Positions 24,439 to 33,979 are shown, counted from the stretch's first letter. The stretch is DNA of 48,805 bases from Flavobacterium sedimenticola (GCF_030053345.1 NZ_JASGBP010000013.1:1-48805); one strand, 5' to 3'. The notes: a model not told the origin generated them from the sequence alone. A program made the numbers and translations.

Positions 24439-24466
24439 AAAAACTCTTTGCAAGCAAAGAGTTTTT
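24439..24466 (-). terminator. Rho-independent terminator of gltA
   Basis: A 12-bp perfect stem (24439-24450 with 24455-24466) with a 4-base loop runs into a T-rich tail on the minus strand, 27 bp beyond the gltA stop. Confidence 0.92.
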
Positions 24467-24492
24467 GGTGTAAATAAAGTATAAACTACTTT

Positions 24493-25776
24493 TTATCTTT
24501 CGTTAATGTTCTTGAATGGTCTCAACGGATAGCCGGTGTAAATTTGTCTTGGTCTTCCTATCGGTTCTTTGTTGATACGCATTTCTTTCCATTGTGCAAT
24601 CCAACCCGGTAGTCTTCCGATGGCAAACATTACCGTAAACATTTCGGTCGGAATTCCCAAGGCACGGTAGATAATTCCGGAATAGAAATCGACATTAGGA
24701 TATAATTTTCTGGATACAAAATAATCGTCAACCAAAGCAGCGGCTTCTAACTTTTTAGCGATATCCAAAATAGGATCATCTACACCTAAGGTATTTAAAA
24801 CCTCATCGGCCGCTTTCTTGATGATTTTTGCTCTCGGGTCAAAGTTTTTGTACACACGGTGTCCGAATCCCATCAAACGGAAAGGATCATCTTTATCTTT
24901 GGCCTTGGCCAAATACTTATCAGCATCTCCACCGTCTTTTTGAATGGCTTCCAACATCTCCAGTACAGCCTGATTAGCACCGCCGTGTAACGGACCCCAC
25001 AAAGCAGAAACTCCTGCTGAGATAGAGGCAAATAAACCGGCATGTGAAGAGCCTACTATTCTCACTGTAGAAGTAGAACAGTTTTGTTCGTGATCGGCGT
25101 GGAGAATGAATAACTTATCTAAAGCATCGATTACCACCGGATTGGTCTTATACGGACCGGTTGGCAATTCGAACATTAAATGCATAAAGTTTTCTACATA
25201 CCCTTTGGTATTATCGTAATAATTCAAAGGATAGCCCATCATTTTTCGGTAAGTCCAAGTGGCAATCACCAGGAATTTCCCCATCGTTTTACAAACGGCT
25301 TCGTACATTTCCTTTTCGTTTTCAACATTAACTACTTTAGGATTAAATGCCGTAAGCGCACTGGTAAGTGATGCCAAAACACCCATAGGATGAGCCGTTT
25401 TCGGGAAACCATCGATGATGTTTTTCATTTCCTCATTAACCAAGGTATATTTTCGGATATCATTTTCGAATTGTTCCAGCTGCGTTTTAGTTGGCAATTC
25501 TCCAAAAATGACTAAATAAGACACTTCCAGAAAACCGGCTTTTTCTGCCAAATCTTCGATGGCGTAACCGCGATAACGCAAAATACCTTCCTCTCCGTCG
25601 AGGAATGTAATATCGCTGGTACACGAGCCAGAATTTTTATAACCCGGATCTAAAGTGATCGCACCTGTTAAAGCGCGTAATTTTTCAATATCGATGGCGG
25701 CTTCGTTTTCGCTTCCGACTATTACCGGAAATTCATACTTGTTGCCATCAAATTCTAATATTGCTGTTTTAGACAT
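24493..25776 (-). CDS. gltA: Citrate synthase
   Basis: This 427-residue, type II (hexameric-type) citrate synthase condenses oxaloacetate with acetyl-CoA at the entry of the TCA cycle. Seen are the N-terminal small beta domain, LDPGYKNSGSCTSDITFLDGEEGILRYRGY, HADHEQNCSTSTVRIVGSSHAG (His substrate site), GPLHGGANQAVLEML (second His), GFGHRVYKNFDPRA (Arg and His of the active site), and near the end MFTVMFAIGRLPGWIAQWKEM, GRPRQIYTG. It is flanked by a terminator, and a TAATTTTG element lies 43-50 bp upstream, so it is probably transcribed alone. It is a housekeeping gene set inside a stretch of surface-protein genes. Confidence 0.98.
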   Translation of the reverse strand: MSKTAILEFDGNKYEFPVIVGSENEAAIDIEKLRALTGAITLDPGYKNSGSCTSDITFLDGEEGILRYRGYAIEDLAEKAGFLEVSYLVIFGELPTKTQLEQFENDIRKYTLVNEEMKNIIDGFPKTAHPMGVLASLTSALTAFNPKVVNVENEKEMYEAVCKTMGKFLVIATWTYRKMMGYPLNYYDNTKGYVENFMHLMFELPTGPYKTNPVVIDALDKLFILHADHEQNCSTSTVRIVGSSHAGLFASISAGVSALWGPLHGGANQAVLEMLEAIQKDGGDADKYLAKAKDKDDPFRLMGFGHRVYKNFDPRAKIIKKAADEVLNTLGVDDPILDIAKKLEAAALVDDYFVSRKLYPNVDFYSGIIYRALGIPTEMFTVMFAIGRLPGWIAQWKEMRINKEPIGRPRQIYTGYPLRPFKNINER

Positions 25777-25818
25777 AATGTATAAAGGAAATAAATCTTA
25801 ATAAAATTATTAATTCGA

Positions 25819-25826
25819 CAAAATTA
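25819..25826 (-). promoter_or_regulatory. -7 promoter element of gltA
   Basis: TAATTTTG (25826-25819) lies 43 bp upstream of the gltA ATG. A second identical motif (25899-25892) lies farther up. No TTTG at 17-23 bp is present. Confidence 0.45.
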
Positions 25827-25859
25827 ACGAATTGACCACGAAATAAAAAAGAATTACAA

Positions 25860-25873
25860 TAACGTTTTCGTTA
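25860..25873. promoter_or_regulatory. Inverted repeat upstream of gltA
   Basis: The 14-mer taacgttttcgtta has arms taacg and cgtta around tttt, 84-97 bp upstream of gltA and just upstream of the -7 element at 25826. It shares the 11-mer aacgttttcgt with the palindrome at 1639-1654, so the same regulator could bind both; this is speculative. Confidence 0.3.
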
Positions 25874-25914
25874 ATTATTTGGTAAATTTTGCAAAATTAG
25901 TATATAAAAATAAA

Positions 25915-25934
25915 AGGCGCATAAAAATGCGCCT
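25915..25934 (-). terminator. Rho-independent terminator of the LRR protein 1 gene
   Basis: An 8-bp GC-rich stem (25915-25922 with 25927-25934) with an AAAA loop is followed on the minus strand by TTTTATTTTTATA. Confidence 0.9.
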
Positions 25935-25959
25935 ATGTCTCAACCTATTCCTCTCGAAA

Positions 25960-28389
25960 TTATCGCTTGATTAACTTTTCTACTTTCATTCCATTATCAG
26001 AAATTACTTTTACAAAATAAATCCCGCTGGAATGGTTTGAAATATCCAGTGAGAAACTGGTATTGTTTACCAAATTTGTCTGTAATAATCGTCCGTGAAC
26101 ATCAAATAACTGGACCGAATTGAGATTAAAATCACCCGTTATGGAAACAAAGTCCTGCGTCGGATTCGGAAAAACTTTGATGGTATTATCATTTTCAAAA
26201 CCCGGCGTGTTCAACAATTGGAAAACAGTTTCGGCATCATTCGTCTCTACAGGAAAGTTATAATCAAAATAAATATTGGCCAATTGGTTTACTGCGTCAC
26301 CTTCCTGAAGCGTATTTAAAGATTTAATTTTAAACACTACATCTCCTTTTCCACCGGCCGGCAAATTTATATTCTCAAAAATAAACTCCGCAATATTGCC
26401 GTTCAATCTGGTGTCAACGGCATGTGAAGCATTTAATAAATAAAAAGTGCTGGTATCAAAATCGGCCGGATTAAATTCGACTTTTACGACAACATTTTCG
26501 GCTTGTGCTGTTCCGGTATTTTCAAAACGAATGGTATAGTGCAAATATTCTCCGATTAGTGACGGAGCAACAACCTCTCCTTCTATACAACTAATATCAT
26601 TCGGGTCGAATGAACCAATGACAGTTTGATTGAATTGAAAAGTATTATCAGACACCATTTCATCATTGGCCAACGGATTAGCGACACCTGTAAAGGTCAA
26701 CACATCATTAATGTTTACAGGGTTTGTATCGGTTGGCGCATTAATTCCCATGGTTACCAAAATGCTTCTACTTTCGAAAGGCAACAACGTTGAGAAATCC
26801 CAAGACAATACGCCCGAGCCTGATGTTGAGACCGGCACAGAAGTCGATACAAAATCCATTACATTATCATCATAAACAAAAGAAATTCCGTTTAACTGAG
26901 ACATGACTTGGTTTCCTTTATTCTTGTATACAATTTTATAAATCGCATCAAAACCGGGACGTGCCGGAATTACCGGTGAAATTACAATTTCCAAATCCGG
27001 ATGGACTCCATTGGCACTGATACAAAAACCGTTAATAGAGGTATTGTCGTTGTTATCTTGAAAATTTACGGCAATAGTAGCCGGCGACAAATTAAAAAAA
27101 GAGGGATTCTCGAGCGCCGGTGACACATTGAAGTCGCCTTCCTGAGTGTAAAAATTATACGTTCCCAAATGATCCGTAAACGAGAATCCCTGAGTAACGC
27201 CATCAGTAAGGCGGACTCTTACATTAGATTGTACCGAATCGTTAGAGTTGCAACCATTATTATCAACGTCAAAAGTCAACACGCCTCTAATCGTATTAAA
27301 CGTTCCCCCCGGTTCGAAAGAACAATATGTATTGTAGTTGACATTTTGGAGCGAGCTGTTGGTCAATATCAGCTGAAGCGCCGCAATTTCAGTCTCAAAA
27401 TCATCAACACAAACAAATTGTAAATTAGGATTATTACTCCAATCAGCACCATCAGAGCTCAAATTATTAATTCCGTTTTTCATACTTATGTAAGTCAGAT
27501 TGTTGTCGTTACATTTCAAAATTGAAAAATTCGGATTCTCTGAAAAATCCAGTGCATTTAATTGGTTGTGATTGCAATACACCATTTCAAGCAACGGCAA
27601 ATTTTGAAAATTTATGTTTTGCAGTTGGTTATGGTTACAATACAAATACTTCAGTGTTTGAGCGCCTGAAATCGAAAGACTATTGAGTTGGTTATTATTG
27701 ACATACAATTGCTCTAGCATTTGCAAACTCGTAACATCAAGTGACGTCAATTGGTTGTAACTACAATTGAGACTGGTTAACTTTTGAAGTGGGGAAACAT
27801 CAATATTGGTAAAATTACAATCGGCAATCATGAGCTGATCTAAGTTCTCCAGATTACTGAAATTGATTGTCGAAATCGGATTTCCGGCACAATACAATCT
27901 TACCAAATGTCCGGCATTAGATAAATCTATGCCGGAAATATTTACATAAGAGCAATAGAGTTCTTCTATGTTTGTAAGTAATGTAATATCAAAAGTATTC
28001 AACGGATTATGATCGCATGTAAGGCTCAACAATGCTTCCGGAGCCGGTAGTGATGCAAAATTCAAATTGGTTATTTGATTGTAAGAACAGTTCAATTTTG
28101 TGAGATTACTGAAGCCACTCAGGTTTAGAGAATTGAGTTGATTTGACGAACAATCTAAATTATTGATGTTGGTAAAACTTTCAATCCCCGTTAAATCGGA
28201 GATATTTAACGAAGACACGTCTAATACCGTTAAGGTTTGAGCCTCTGATACCTGAATTTCGCCGTCTAAATTAGCATCTACGCCTATGGACAACAGCTTG
28301 GCTTTAAAGTTGGCATCGGGTATAGTTACAATTTGGGCTTCAGCAGTTCCGAAAAGGAATAATAAAAAACAAAATAATAGTATTCTCAT
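25960..28389 (-). CDS. Leucine-rich-repeat T9SS-sorted surface protein 1
   Basis: This 809-residue protein has a signal peptide (LLFLFGTAEAQ). An opening segment IPDANFKAKLL plus a DANLDGEIQVSEA motif is followed by about a dozen 20-23-residue leucine-rich repeats (LNCSYNQLTSLDVT..., LYCNHNQLQNINF...) over roughly residues 60-330. Then comes a beta-sandwich region (GVLTFDVDNNGCNSNDS) and a DUF11-like conserved-repeat domain (GSFDPNDISCIEG, YTIRFENTGTAQAENVVV). It ends in a type A T9SS domain (KVFPNPTQDFVSI, HSSGIYFVKVISDNGMKVEKLIKR). It is a close paralogue of the protein encoded at 28504-31095. Binding of host or environmental ligands through the LRRs is inferred. Confidence 0.9.
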   Translation of the reverse strand: MRILLFCFLLFLFGTAEAQIVTIPDANFKAKLLSIGVDANLDGEIQVSEAQTLTVLDVSSLNISDLTGIESFTNINNLDCSSNQLNSLNLSGFSNLTKLNCSYNQITNLNFASLPAPEALLSLTCDHNPLNTFDITLLTNIEELYCSYVNISGIDLSNAGHLVRLYCAGNPISTINFSNLENLDQLMIADCNFTNIDVSPLQKLTSLNCSYNQLTSLDVTSLQMLEQLYVNNNQLNSLSISGAQTLKYLYCNHNQLQNINFQNLPLLEMVYCNHNQLNALDFSENPNFSILKCNDNNLTYISMKNGINNLSSDGADWSNNPNLQFVCVDDFETEIAALQLILTNSSLQNVNYNTYCSFEPGGTFNTIRGVLTFDVDNNGCNSNDSVQSNVRVRLTDGVTQGFSFTDHLGTYNFYTQEGDFNVSPALENPSFFNLSPATIAVNFQDNNDNTSINGFCISANGVHPDLEIVISPVIPARPGFDAIYKIVYKNKGNQVMSQLNGISFVYDDNVMDFVSTSVPVSTSGSGVLSWDFSTLLPFESRSILVTMGINAPTDTNPVNINDVLTFTGVANPLANDEMVSDNTFQFNQTVIGSFDPNDISCIEGEVVAPSLIGEYLHYTIRFENTGTAQAENVVVKVEFNPADFDTSTFYLLNASHAVDTRLNGNIAEFIFENINLPAGGKGDVVFKIKSLNTLQEGDAVNQLANIYFDYNFPVETNDAETVFQLLNTPGFENDNTIKVFPNPTQDFVSITGDFNLNSVQLFDVHGRLLQTNLVNNTSFSLDISNHSSGIYFVKVISDNGMKVEKLIKR

Positions 28390-28415
28390 TGTTGAGCATG
28401 TTAATTAATTGATTT

Positions 28416-28423
28416 CAAATATA
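28416..28423 (-). promoter_or_regulatory. -7 promoter element of the LRR protein 1 gene
   Basis: TATATTTG (28423-28416) lies 26 bp upstream of the ATG at 28389. A TTTG (28452-28449) 25 bp farther up is at the long end of usable spacing. Confidence 0.5.
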
Positions 28424-28449
28424 GTACTTTATTGTATACCTAAAATACC

Positions 28450-28477
28450 AAATCCTTTCCGAAATCGGAAAGGATTT
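28450..28477 (-). terminator. Hairpin terminator after the LRR protein 2 gene
   Basis: An 11-bp stem (aaatcctttcc with ggaaaggattt) with a 6-base loop lies about 27 bp beyond the stop. Its T tail on the minus strand is short and interrupted (TTTGGTATTTTA), so termination may be partial, with read-through into the LRR protein 1 gene. Confidence 0.65.
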
Positions 28478-28503
28478 TGATCCACAATTAATTTAACCCA
28501 AAT

Positions 28504-31095
28504 TTATTGCTTAACTAATTTCTCAACTTTGATTCCTTTATCAGAAATTACTTTTACAAAATATACACCATGCGATTGGGTTGAAATATCTATTAAAGTA
28601 TGTGTATTATTAACCAAATTCGTTTGTAACAACCTTCCTTGCACATCAAACAACTGCACGGTCTTGATATTTGTGGTGGCGGTGACGTTTACTATACCCG
28701 AGGTAGGATTCGGATAAACGCTTACGCCATTATCGGTTTCAAAACCCGGTGTGTTTAATGCTTGGAAAACCGTTTCGGCATTATTGGTTGCTACCGGAAA
28801 ATTATAATCGAAATAGATGTTGGCTTGCTTGTGTACCATATCGCCTTGTTGCAATGAGTTAGTCGATTTAATTTTGAGCAATACATTGCCGTGACCGCCG
28901 GTATCCAAGTTAATGGTTTCGAACACAAACTCAACCGTATTGCCATTCACTCGGGCATCTACTTCATGGGAGGCACTGAGAAGTTGCAACGTATTGATAT
29001 CGAATTCGGCCGGGTCAATCTCGGTTCTAACTACTATATTTTCGGCCTGAAAGGTTCCGGTATTTTCAAAGCGAATCATATAATGCAAGTATTCGCCAAT
29101 CTCTGAAGGAGAAACTACATCGCCTTCAATACAAGTGACATCATTAGGATCGTAAGAACCAACCACCGTTTGATTCAGTTGAAAGGTGTTATCCGAAACC
29201 ATTTCATCATTAGCTACCGGATTGATAACTCCGGTAAAGGTTAACACATCATCAATGGCAACCGGATTGGCATCGGTGGGAGCATTGATATTAAGTGTTA
29301 CTAAAATACTGCGACTTTCGAACGGTTGCAAATTGGTAAAATCCCATGCTAATGTTCCGGTTCCTACAGTAGATGGTACCGTTGATGCGGCTACAAAATC
29401 CATCAAATTATCGTCGAACGAAAAACTTACACCGTATTGTTGCGATAGGATTTGATTGCCTTTGTTGCGGTACACAATCTTGTATACCGCATCAAATCCG
29501 GGGCGTGCCGGGAAAACCGGTGCTATCACAATTTCTAAATCAGGATGCACACCATTCGCAGTGATGCAAAAGTTTTGGGTAGCGGTATTGTTATTATTAT
29601 TTGGGAAATTAATCGTTGCTGCAGACGGAGTCAAAGTAAACCATGAAGCATTCTCTATATCAGGAGTGATGTCAAAATCGCCGGCTTGTGTGTAAAAAAC
29701 ATAGTTTCCTGTCAAGCTCGTAAACGAAGATCCTTGTGTAGTTCCGTCGTCGATTCTCACTTTCATGTACGGATGAAATGCATCATTGGCGTCACAACCG
29801 TTGTTGTCGGCATCAAAGGTCAAAGTTCCTGAAATCGTATTGTAATTGCCGCCGGGTACAAAATCACAATAACTGGTAACCGGTACCGTTGGCGCCGGTG
29901 TAATCAAACTGTATGTAAAGGTATCGCCTTCATCCACACAGATATATGTTAAATTAGGCAAATTATAATAGCTGCTGTTGCTGTAATTAATGGTGTTAAC
30001 CATTCCGCTTTTCAAATTAACATGAGTCAGGTTAGGATTGTCCGAATACATTATACTGTTCAGTAACGGACTGTGTGAAAAATCCATTTCAGACATTAAC
30101 GTGGTGTATCCGGCAAACGACATCAGATTAACCAACGGCGAAAAATCACAGCTGGCAATTGGGTTTCCTCCCAAAATTAACTGTTGCAATAGCGGATTAT
30201 TCGAAAAATCTAAAGAGGTTATGTTGTTATTATTAACTGCCAAACCTCTCAAATTAGGATAGCCGGTTAATGTAATCGAAGGAAAACCATTAGACCCTAC
30301 ATACAGATATTTGAGTGACGGTAAAGAGGTTGGCAACACTAAATTGGCTATTTGATTGCCTTGCAAGTTAATTTCTTCGATATTGTTGATGTTCGTAAAC
30401 CCAGATGTATCCGTAAGATTGTTTGAGGCTAAATTCAATATTCTCAACAATGGAAAATTAGCGATGGCAATGGAGGTTAGGTTGCTCCCCGACAAATTAA
30501 TTTCTTTGACTACAGGAGAGTTTGTAATTGATAAATTACTTATTACACAATCATTGGCCGCTAATCTGTCGAGTGCCGTTAAGCCAATCAAATTTAGAGT
30601 TGAGAGTTGTGAATTTCCCCAAATGTTAACATTGGTCAAACTCGTCAAATTGGTCAAGGTTAGGGATGTTATATTGCTGTAATAAAAACTGAAATGAGTT
30701 AACGACGGGAGATTTGAAAACGACAAAACCGTATTGGGATTATTCACGCCCGAGATATTAATGTTTTGAAGCGCAGCCAGTCCGCTCAAATTGAAATTAG
30801 TTGCCGGATTGGAATACGAACCGAAGAATGTGATATTCGTAAAGTTTTCAACCCCGGTAAAATCGGTAATGCCCGAGGACTGAAACTGCAACCCGGTAAC
30901 AGCTAACGCTTCGGAGACCTGGATTTCGCCATCACTATTGGTATCAACAGTAACGTAGCCTGATGGTCCTAAAGCGGTGGAATTGGACGGACTTGCATTG
31001 AGTAAGGCCGCTTTAAAATTGGCGTCAGGAATGTTAATGATTTGGGCATTGACCCATCCTGAAATCAGAAACAAAAAAAAGTATAATTTTCTCAT
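28504..31095 (-). CDS. Leucine-rich-repeat T9SS-sorted surface protein 2
   Basis: I prefer the ATG at 31093-31095 (MRKLYFFLFLISGWVNAQ), a clean signal peptide giving 863 residues; an ATG 36 bp upstream would add a basic lead. The layout copies LRR protein 1. It has IPDANFKAALL, a DTNSDGEIQVSEA motif, and irregular LRRs at about 70-390 (LTSLTNVNIWGNSQLSTLNL, LKYLYVGSNGFPSITLTGY). GTLTFDADNNGCDAND, the DUF11-like domain with GSYDPNDVTCIEGD and YMIRFENTGTFQAENIVV, and a type A T9SS signal (SVYPNPTSGIVNV ... KGIKVEKLVKQ) complete it. The C-terminal halves of the two paralogues are much more alike than their LRR parts. It starts 110 bp after the response-regulator stop. Confidence 0.9.
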   Translation of the reverse strand: MRKLYFFLFLISGWVNAQIINIPDANFKAALLNASPSNSTALGPSGYVTVDTNSDGEIQVSEALAVTGLQFQSSGITDFTGVENFTNITFFGSYSNPATNFNLSGLAALQNINISGVNNPNTVLSFSNLPSLTHFSFYYSNITSLTLTNLTSLTNVNIWGNSQLSTLNLIGLTALDRLAANDCVISNLSITNSPVVKEINLSGSNLTSIAIANFPLLRILNLASNNLTDTSGFTNINNIEEINLQGNQIANLVLPTSLPSLKYLYVGSNGFPSITLTGYPNLRGLAVNNNNITSLDFSNNPLLQQLILGGNPIASCDFSPLVNLMSFAGYTTLMSEMDFSHSPLLNSIMYSDNPNLTHVNLKSGMVNTINYSNSSYYNLPNLTYICVDEGDTFTYSLITPAPTVPVTSYCDFVPGGNYNTISGTLTFDADNNGCDANDAFHPYMKVRIDDGTTQGSSFTSLTGNYVFYTQAGDFDITPDIENASWFTLTPSAATINFPNNNNNTATQNFCITANGVHPDLEIVIAPVFPARPGFDAVYKIVYRNKGNQILSQQYGVSFSFDDNLMDFVAASTVPSTVGTGTLAWDFTNLQPFESRSILVTLNINAPTDANPVAIDDVLTFTGVINPVANDEMVSDNTFQLNQTVVGSYDPNDVTCIEGDVVSPSEIGEYLHYMIRFENTGTFQAENIVVRTEIDPAEFDINTLQLLSASHEVDARVNGNTVEFVFETINLDTGGHGNVLLKIKSTNSLQQGDMVHKQANIYFDYNFPVATNNAETVFQALNTPGFETDNGVSVYPNPTSGIVNVTATTNIKTVQLFDVQGRLLQTNLVNNTHTLIDISTQSHGVYFVKVISDKGIKVEKLVKQ

Positions 31096-31204
31096 AATAT
31101 GTAGTGTTCGTTTTTTTGATTTTCTTTTCACATTATAAATTTAAGTCAACTTTTACGAGCCGTTGGGCTTAAATGAGTAATTGCCAGTTTTCAATTAGAA
31201 TTCG

Positions 31205-31963
31205 TTACATCGTTTTTAATAATTCCTGCAATCGGTCTTTTTTTCGTTGTGAAATGGGCAAATGACTGTTGTCGGCCATCACCACATAACCGCCGTCTTT
31301 TTTGATGTACGACTTTAAATACGCCAGGTTGATGAGATGCGATTGATGGATGCGTTCGAAACCGTGTTCCGTTAACAAATCTTCGTATTCTTTCAGCGTT
31401 TTAGATATCAAAATCGGTTTGTTGTTTTTGATGTAAAACTTGGTGTAATTGTCTTCGCTTTCGCAGCGAATAATATCACTAATCTCAAACAAATGGATTC
31501 CGTCTGAATTGGACAGGGCTATTCTTTTGAAATGATCTACCTTCTTTCTGATGTTTTCCAGCAGCAAATCGATGTGCGCTACATTGTCATTTTTATCAAT
31601 CACCTGTTTGAGTTTTTCGATGACTTTTTGCAACTCATCAGGATCGACCGGTTTGAGCAAAAAATCGAGTGCACTAAACCGAAACGCTTTAATGGCATAC
31701 TGCTCGTGTGCCGTGATGAATACAATTTGCGAGGTCAGTTTCCCTTTTTTGTTTACTTCTTCCAACAAGTCAAATCCGGAACCGTCTCCCAAATGAATAT
31801 CGAGAAAGATTACTTGCGGTGGATTTTGCAGCAAAAGTGCCGTTCCGGTGGCCACGCTGTCGGCCTCACCAACAATCTTAATATCAGGAGCATAACGAGA
31901 CAACAGAGTTTTCATTCCGTTTCTCAAATTGCTGTCGTCGTCAATCAATAAAGCTGTAATCAT
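31205..31963 (-). CDS. LytTR-family response regulator
   Basis: This 252-residue protein has a receiver domain (residues about 1-120) with acidic pocket DDD at 8-10, phosphoacceptor Asp55 in VIFLDIHLGDG, a conserved Thr/Ala in FITAHEQYAIKAF, and Lys in FLLKPVD. The C-terminal LytTR DNA-binding domain (about 145-250) includes GIHLFEISDIIRCESEDNYTKFYI and FERIHQSHLINLAYLKSYIKKDGGYVVM, the usual LytTR core. It lies 54 bp after a LytS-type kinase gene, its obvious partner. The two LRR T9SS genes follow on the same strand and are plausible targets or co-transcribed genes. Confidence 0.95.
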   Translation of the reverse strand: MITALLIDDDSNLRNGMKTLLSRYAPDIKIVGEADSVATGTALLLQNPPQVIFLDIHLGDGSGFDLLEEVNKKGKLTSQIVFITAHEQYAIKAFRFSALDFLLKPVDPDELQKVIEKLKQVIDKNDNVAHIDLLLENIRKKVDHFKRIALSNSDGIHLFEISDIIRCESEDNYTKFYIKNNKPILISKTLKEYEDLLTEHGFERIHQSHLINLAYLKSYIKKDGGYVVMADNSHLPISQRKKDRLQELLKTM

Positions 31964-31971
31964 AATTCGTT

Positions 31972-31992
31972 TCAGGTCTCAGGTTTCAGGTT
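31972..31992. repeat. Three-copy 7-bp tandem repeat
   Basis: Units tcaggtc, tcaggtt, tcaggtt occur head to tail in the 54-bp gap between the kinase and regulator genes. It is a short low-complexity repeat of a kind common between flavobacterial genes. Confidence 0.55.
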
Positions 31993-32017
31993 TCGAAAGT
32001 TAGTTAATGATTCGAAG

Positions 32018-33979
32018 CTATTTAACATACTGAATAGGCAACTGCAAGGTTACCTTGGTACCGGTTACTTCGCCTTCTTTATTTTTAGTTTCTTCAATGC
32101 TGAAATCGGTTTTTTGCTTGGTCGCCGATTCAATCATTTCCAATCGTTTTTTGGTAATGTCTAAGGCCATCGATTTGTGTGCCACCACCGAGTTGATCTT
32201 TTGGGCTTTCGACTCCTGAAAACCGATTCCGTTATCTTCTATAGTGCAAATCAAACTATCATTGGCTATGCTAAATCGAACCGCAATACTGCCGATTTCT
32301 TTTTTGGGGATGACACCATGTATGATGGCATTTTCTACAAAAGGCTGCATCAATAGAGGCGGCAAAGCCATATCGTCTTCGATATCACTACTTTTGTATA
32401 TGGTAAAATTGAATTTGTTATTGAAACGCAACTGCTCTAATTCGAGGTAATTTTGCAAACTTTCTATTTCTTTGTGAATGGGAATCAGCGATTCTTTAGA
32501 ATACTCCAAGGTCAATCGCATCAACTTCGAAAACTTAGACAAGTATTTGATGGCCGAATCGGTTCCGTTTTGCACAATAAAACTCGAAATCGAACCCAAA
32601 CAATTGAATACAAAATGCGGATTCATTTGCAAATGCAAGGCTTTTTGTTCGTATTCCGCCAATTCTTTTTGTAAAGTCAAGTTCTTTTTTAACTGAATGC
32701 GGTTGTAAATTAAAAACGCAATTCCAAAAAGCAATAACCCGAAAACGGCCGCAAAAAAGAGTTGTAAGGTGTTTCGTTTTGATTCTTCTTGTAGCAATAA
32801 ATCCCTTTTTTCGATCTCCTTTTGCTGCACCGCTTCGCGCTTTTCAAAATCGTAAACCAACTCTTCTTCTACGCTTCTCCGGATATTTTCTTCATTGGTT
32901 AAACTGTCTTTGGCTTCGCTGTACCGTTTAAAGTGTTGCAAGGCTAAAGCGGTGTTGTTTTGTTGGCTGTAAATATCGCTGAGCAATTTTTCGGAAATCA
33001 CAATTTGCTCCAACACCTTGATTTCTTTGGCTAAAGTCAATGATTGCTGCGCCATTTGCATGGCTTCTGCCAGTTTGTTTTGCTGCAAATACAATTGACC
33101 TAAATAAATATAACTGTCGGCTATCCCGAATTTATCGTCAATACTTTGAAACGTTCGAATTGCTGAATTCCAATTTTCAATGGCTTTCGCCGGATTGCCG
33201 GATGCTTTGTGATACAATCCGAAATTATTGTACCATTCGCCCAATGCTCTGGGATTAGGATTCCGGTCTAATGCGATTTTGGCTTTATTATAATAGTTGA
33301 GGGCATTGGGCAGGTTTTTTTGACTCAAATAGCTGTTCCCGATGTTGGTATAGGTAATTCCAACATTGACATCTTTCCGTTTTTCCTGGATTTTTTGTGC
33401 CTTGATAAAGTATTCTAACGCTTTGAAATCGGCAGACATTGACTTGTAAACGATACCGATATTATTGTAGAGTTTGGCGCACTTTTCATCGTCTTTGAGT
33501 TGTTCGTATATCTTGACCGCTTTTAAGTAATACTCCAAGGCTTTGGAATAGTTGCTTTGCTCCGAAAAAATAATCCCAATACTCCCCAAAGCTTTGGCTA
33601 AGCCTTTTTGTTTGTCGGTATTGTTTTTCACCGTCAAGGTTTCGAACAAATGTTGTGCTTCGGTAAAATAGCGTAATGCCTTTGGATAATCCCCTGTGAT
33701 GATGTTGGCATTGCCCAGATTCAAAAGCGCATTCCCTTCGGCTACTTCGAAATTAATCTTTTGAGCCAATTGATAGGCTTGCTGCGCATACTCTGACATT
33801 AGTTTCGGATGGCTTGTTTTGTACTCGTCGGCAATCGCATTGAGCAACTGTACTTTGTCGATATCATTGCGCGTTTTTTTCAAAACCGAAATCAAGCTGT
33901 CTGCTTTTGGATTTTGTGACCAAGCCCCGACAGCAAACAACGACAAGCAACAAAGAAGAAAGTATTGTTCTATTTTCAT
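32018..33979 (-). CDS. LytS-type sensor histidine kinase with periplasmic TPR repeats
   Basis: This 653-residue protein begins with a signal peptide (LFAVGAWSQ). A series of tetratricopeptide repeats follows at about residues 40-370 (NLGNANIITGDYPKALRYFTEAQ, NNIGIVYKSMSADFKALEYFIKA). After a charged coiled coil, one membrane segment lies near 400-420 (LFFAAVFGLLLFGIAFLIY). The cytoplasmic part is a His_kinase (LytS/YehU) domain with LQMNPHFVFNCL, phosphoacceptor His near 454, and the ATPase with PPLLMQPFVENAIIHG and IEDNGIGF. The TPRs are probably the ligand- or protein-sensing part outside the inner membrane. The response regulator gene is next; a TATTTTTG element (34012-34005) lies 26 bp upstream. 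Confidence 0.93.
   Translation of the reverse strand: MKIEQYFLLCCLSLFAVGAWSQNPKADSLISVLKKTRNDIDKVQLLNAIADEYKTSHPKLMSEYAQQAYQLAQKINFEVAEGNALLNLGNANIITGDYPKALRYFTEAQHLFETLTVKNNTDKQKGLAKALGSIGIIFSEQSNYSKALEYYLKAVKIYEQLKDDEKCAKLYNNIGIVYKSMSADFKALEYFIKAQKIQEKRKDVNVGITYTNIGNSYLSQKNLPNALNYYNKAKIALDRNPNPRALGEWYNNFGLYHKASGNPAKAIENWNSAIRTFQSIDDKFGIADSYIYLGQLYLQQNKLAEAMQMAQQSLTLAKEIKVLEQIVISEKLLSDIYSQQNNTALALQHFKRYSEAKDSLTNEENIRRSVEEELVYDFEKREAVQQKEIEKRDLLLQEESKRNTLQLFFAAVFGLLLFGIAFLIYNRIQLKKNLTLQKELAEYEQKALHLQMNPHFVFNCLGSISSFIVQNGTDSAIKYLSKFSKLMRLTLEYSKESLIPIHKEIESLQNYLELEQLRFNNKFNFTIYKSSDIEDDMALPPLLMQPFVENAIIHGVIPKKEIGSIAVRFSIANDSLICTIEDNGIGFQESKAQKINSVVAHKSMALDITKKRLEMIESATKQKTDFSIEETKNKEGEVTGTKVTLQLPIQYVK

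Larger units (their letters stand above)
24123..24492. other. 370-bp intergenic region with promoter and terminator
   Basis: This region contains the gltA terminator (24439-24466) at one end and the upstream region of the fibre gene at the other. The only clear promoter-like motif for the fibre gene is TATTTTTG at 24268-24261, which would give a leader of about 130 nt. No small gene is apparent. Confidence 0.6.
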
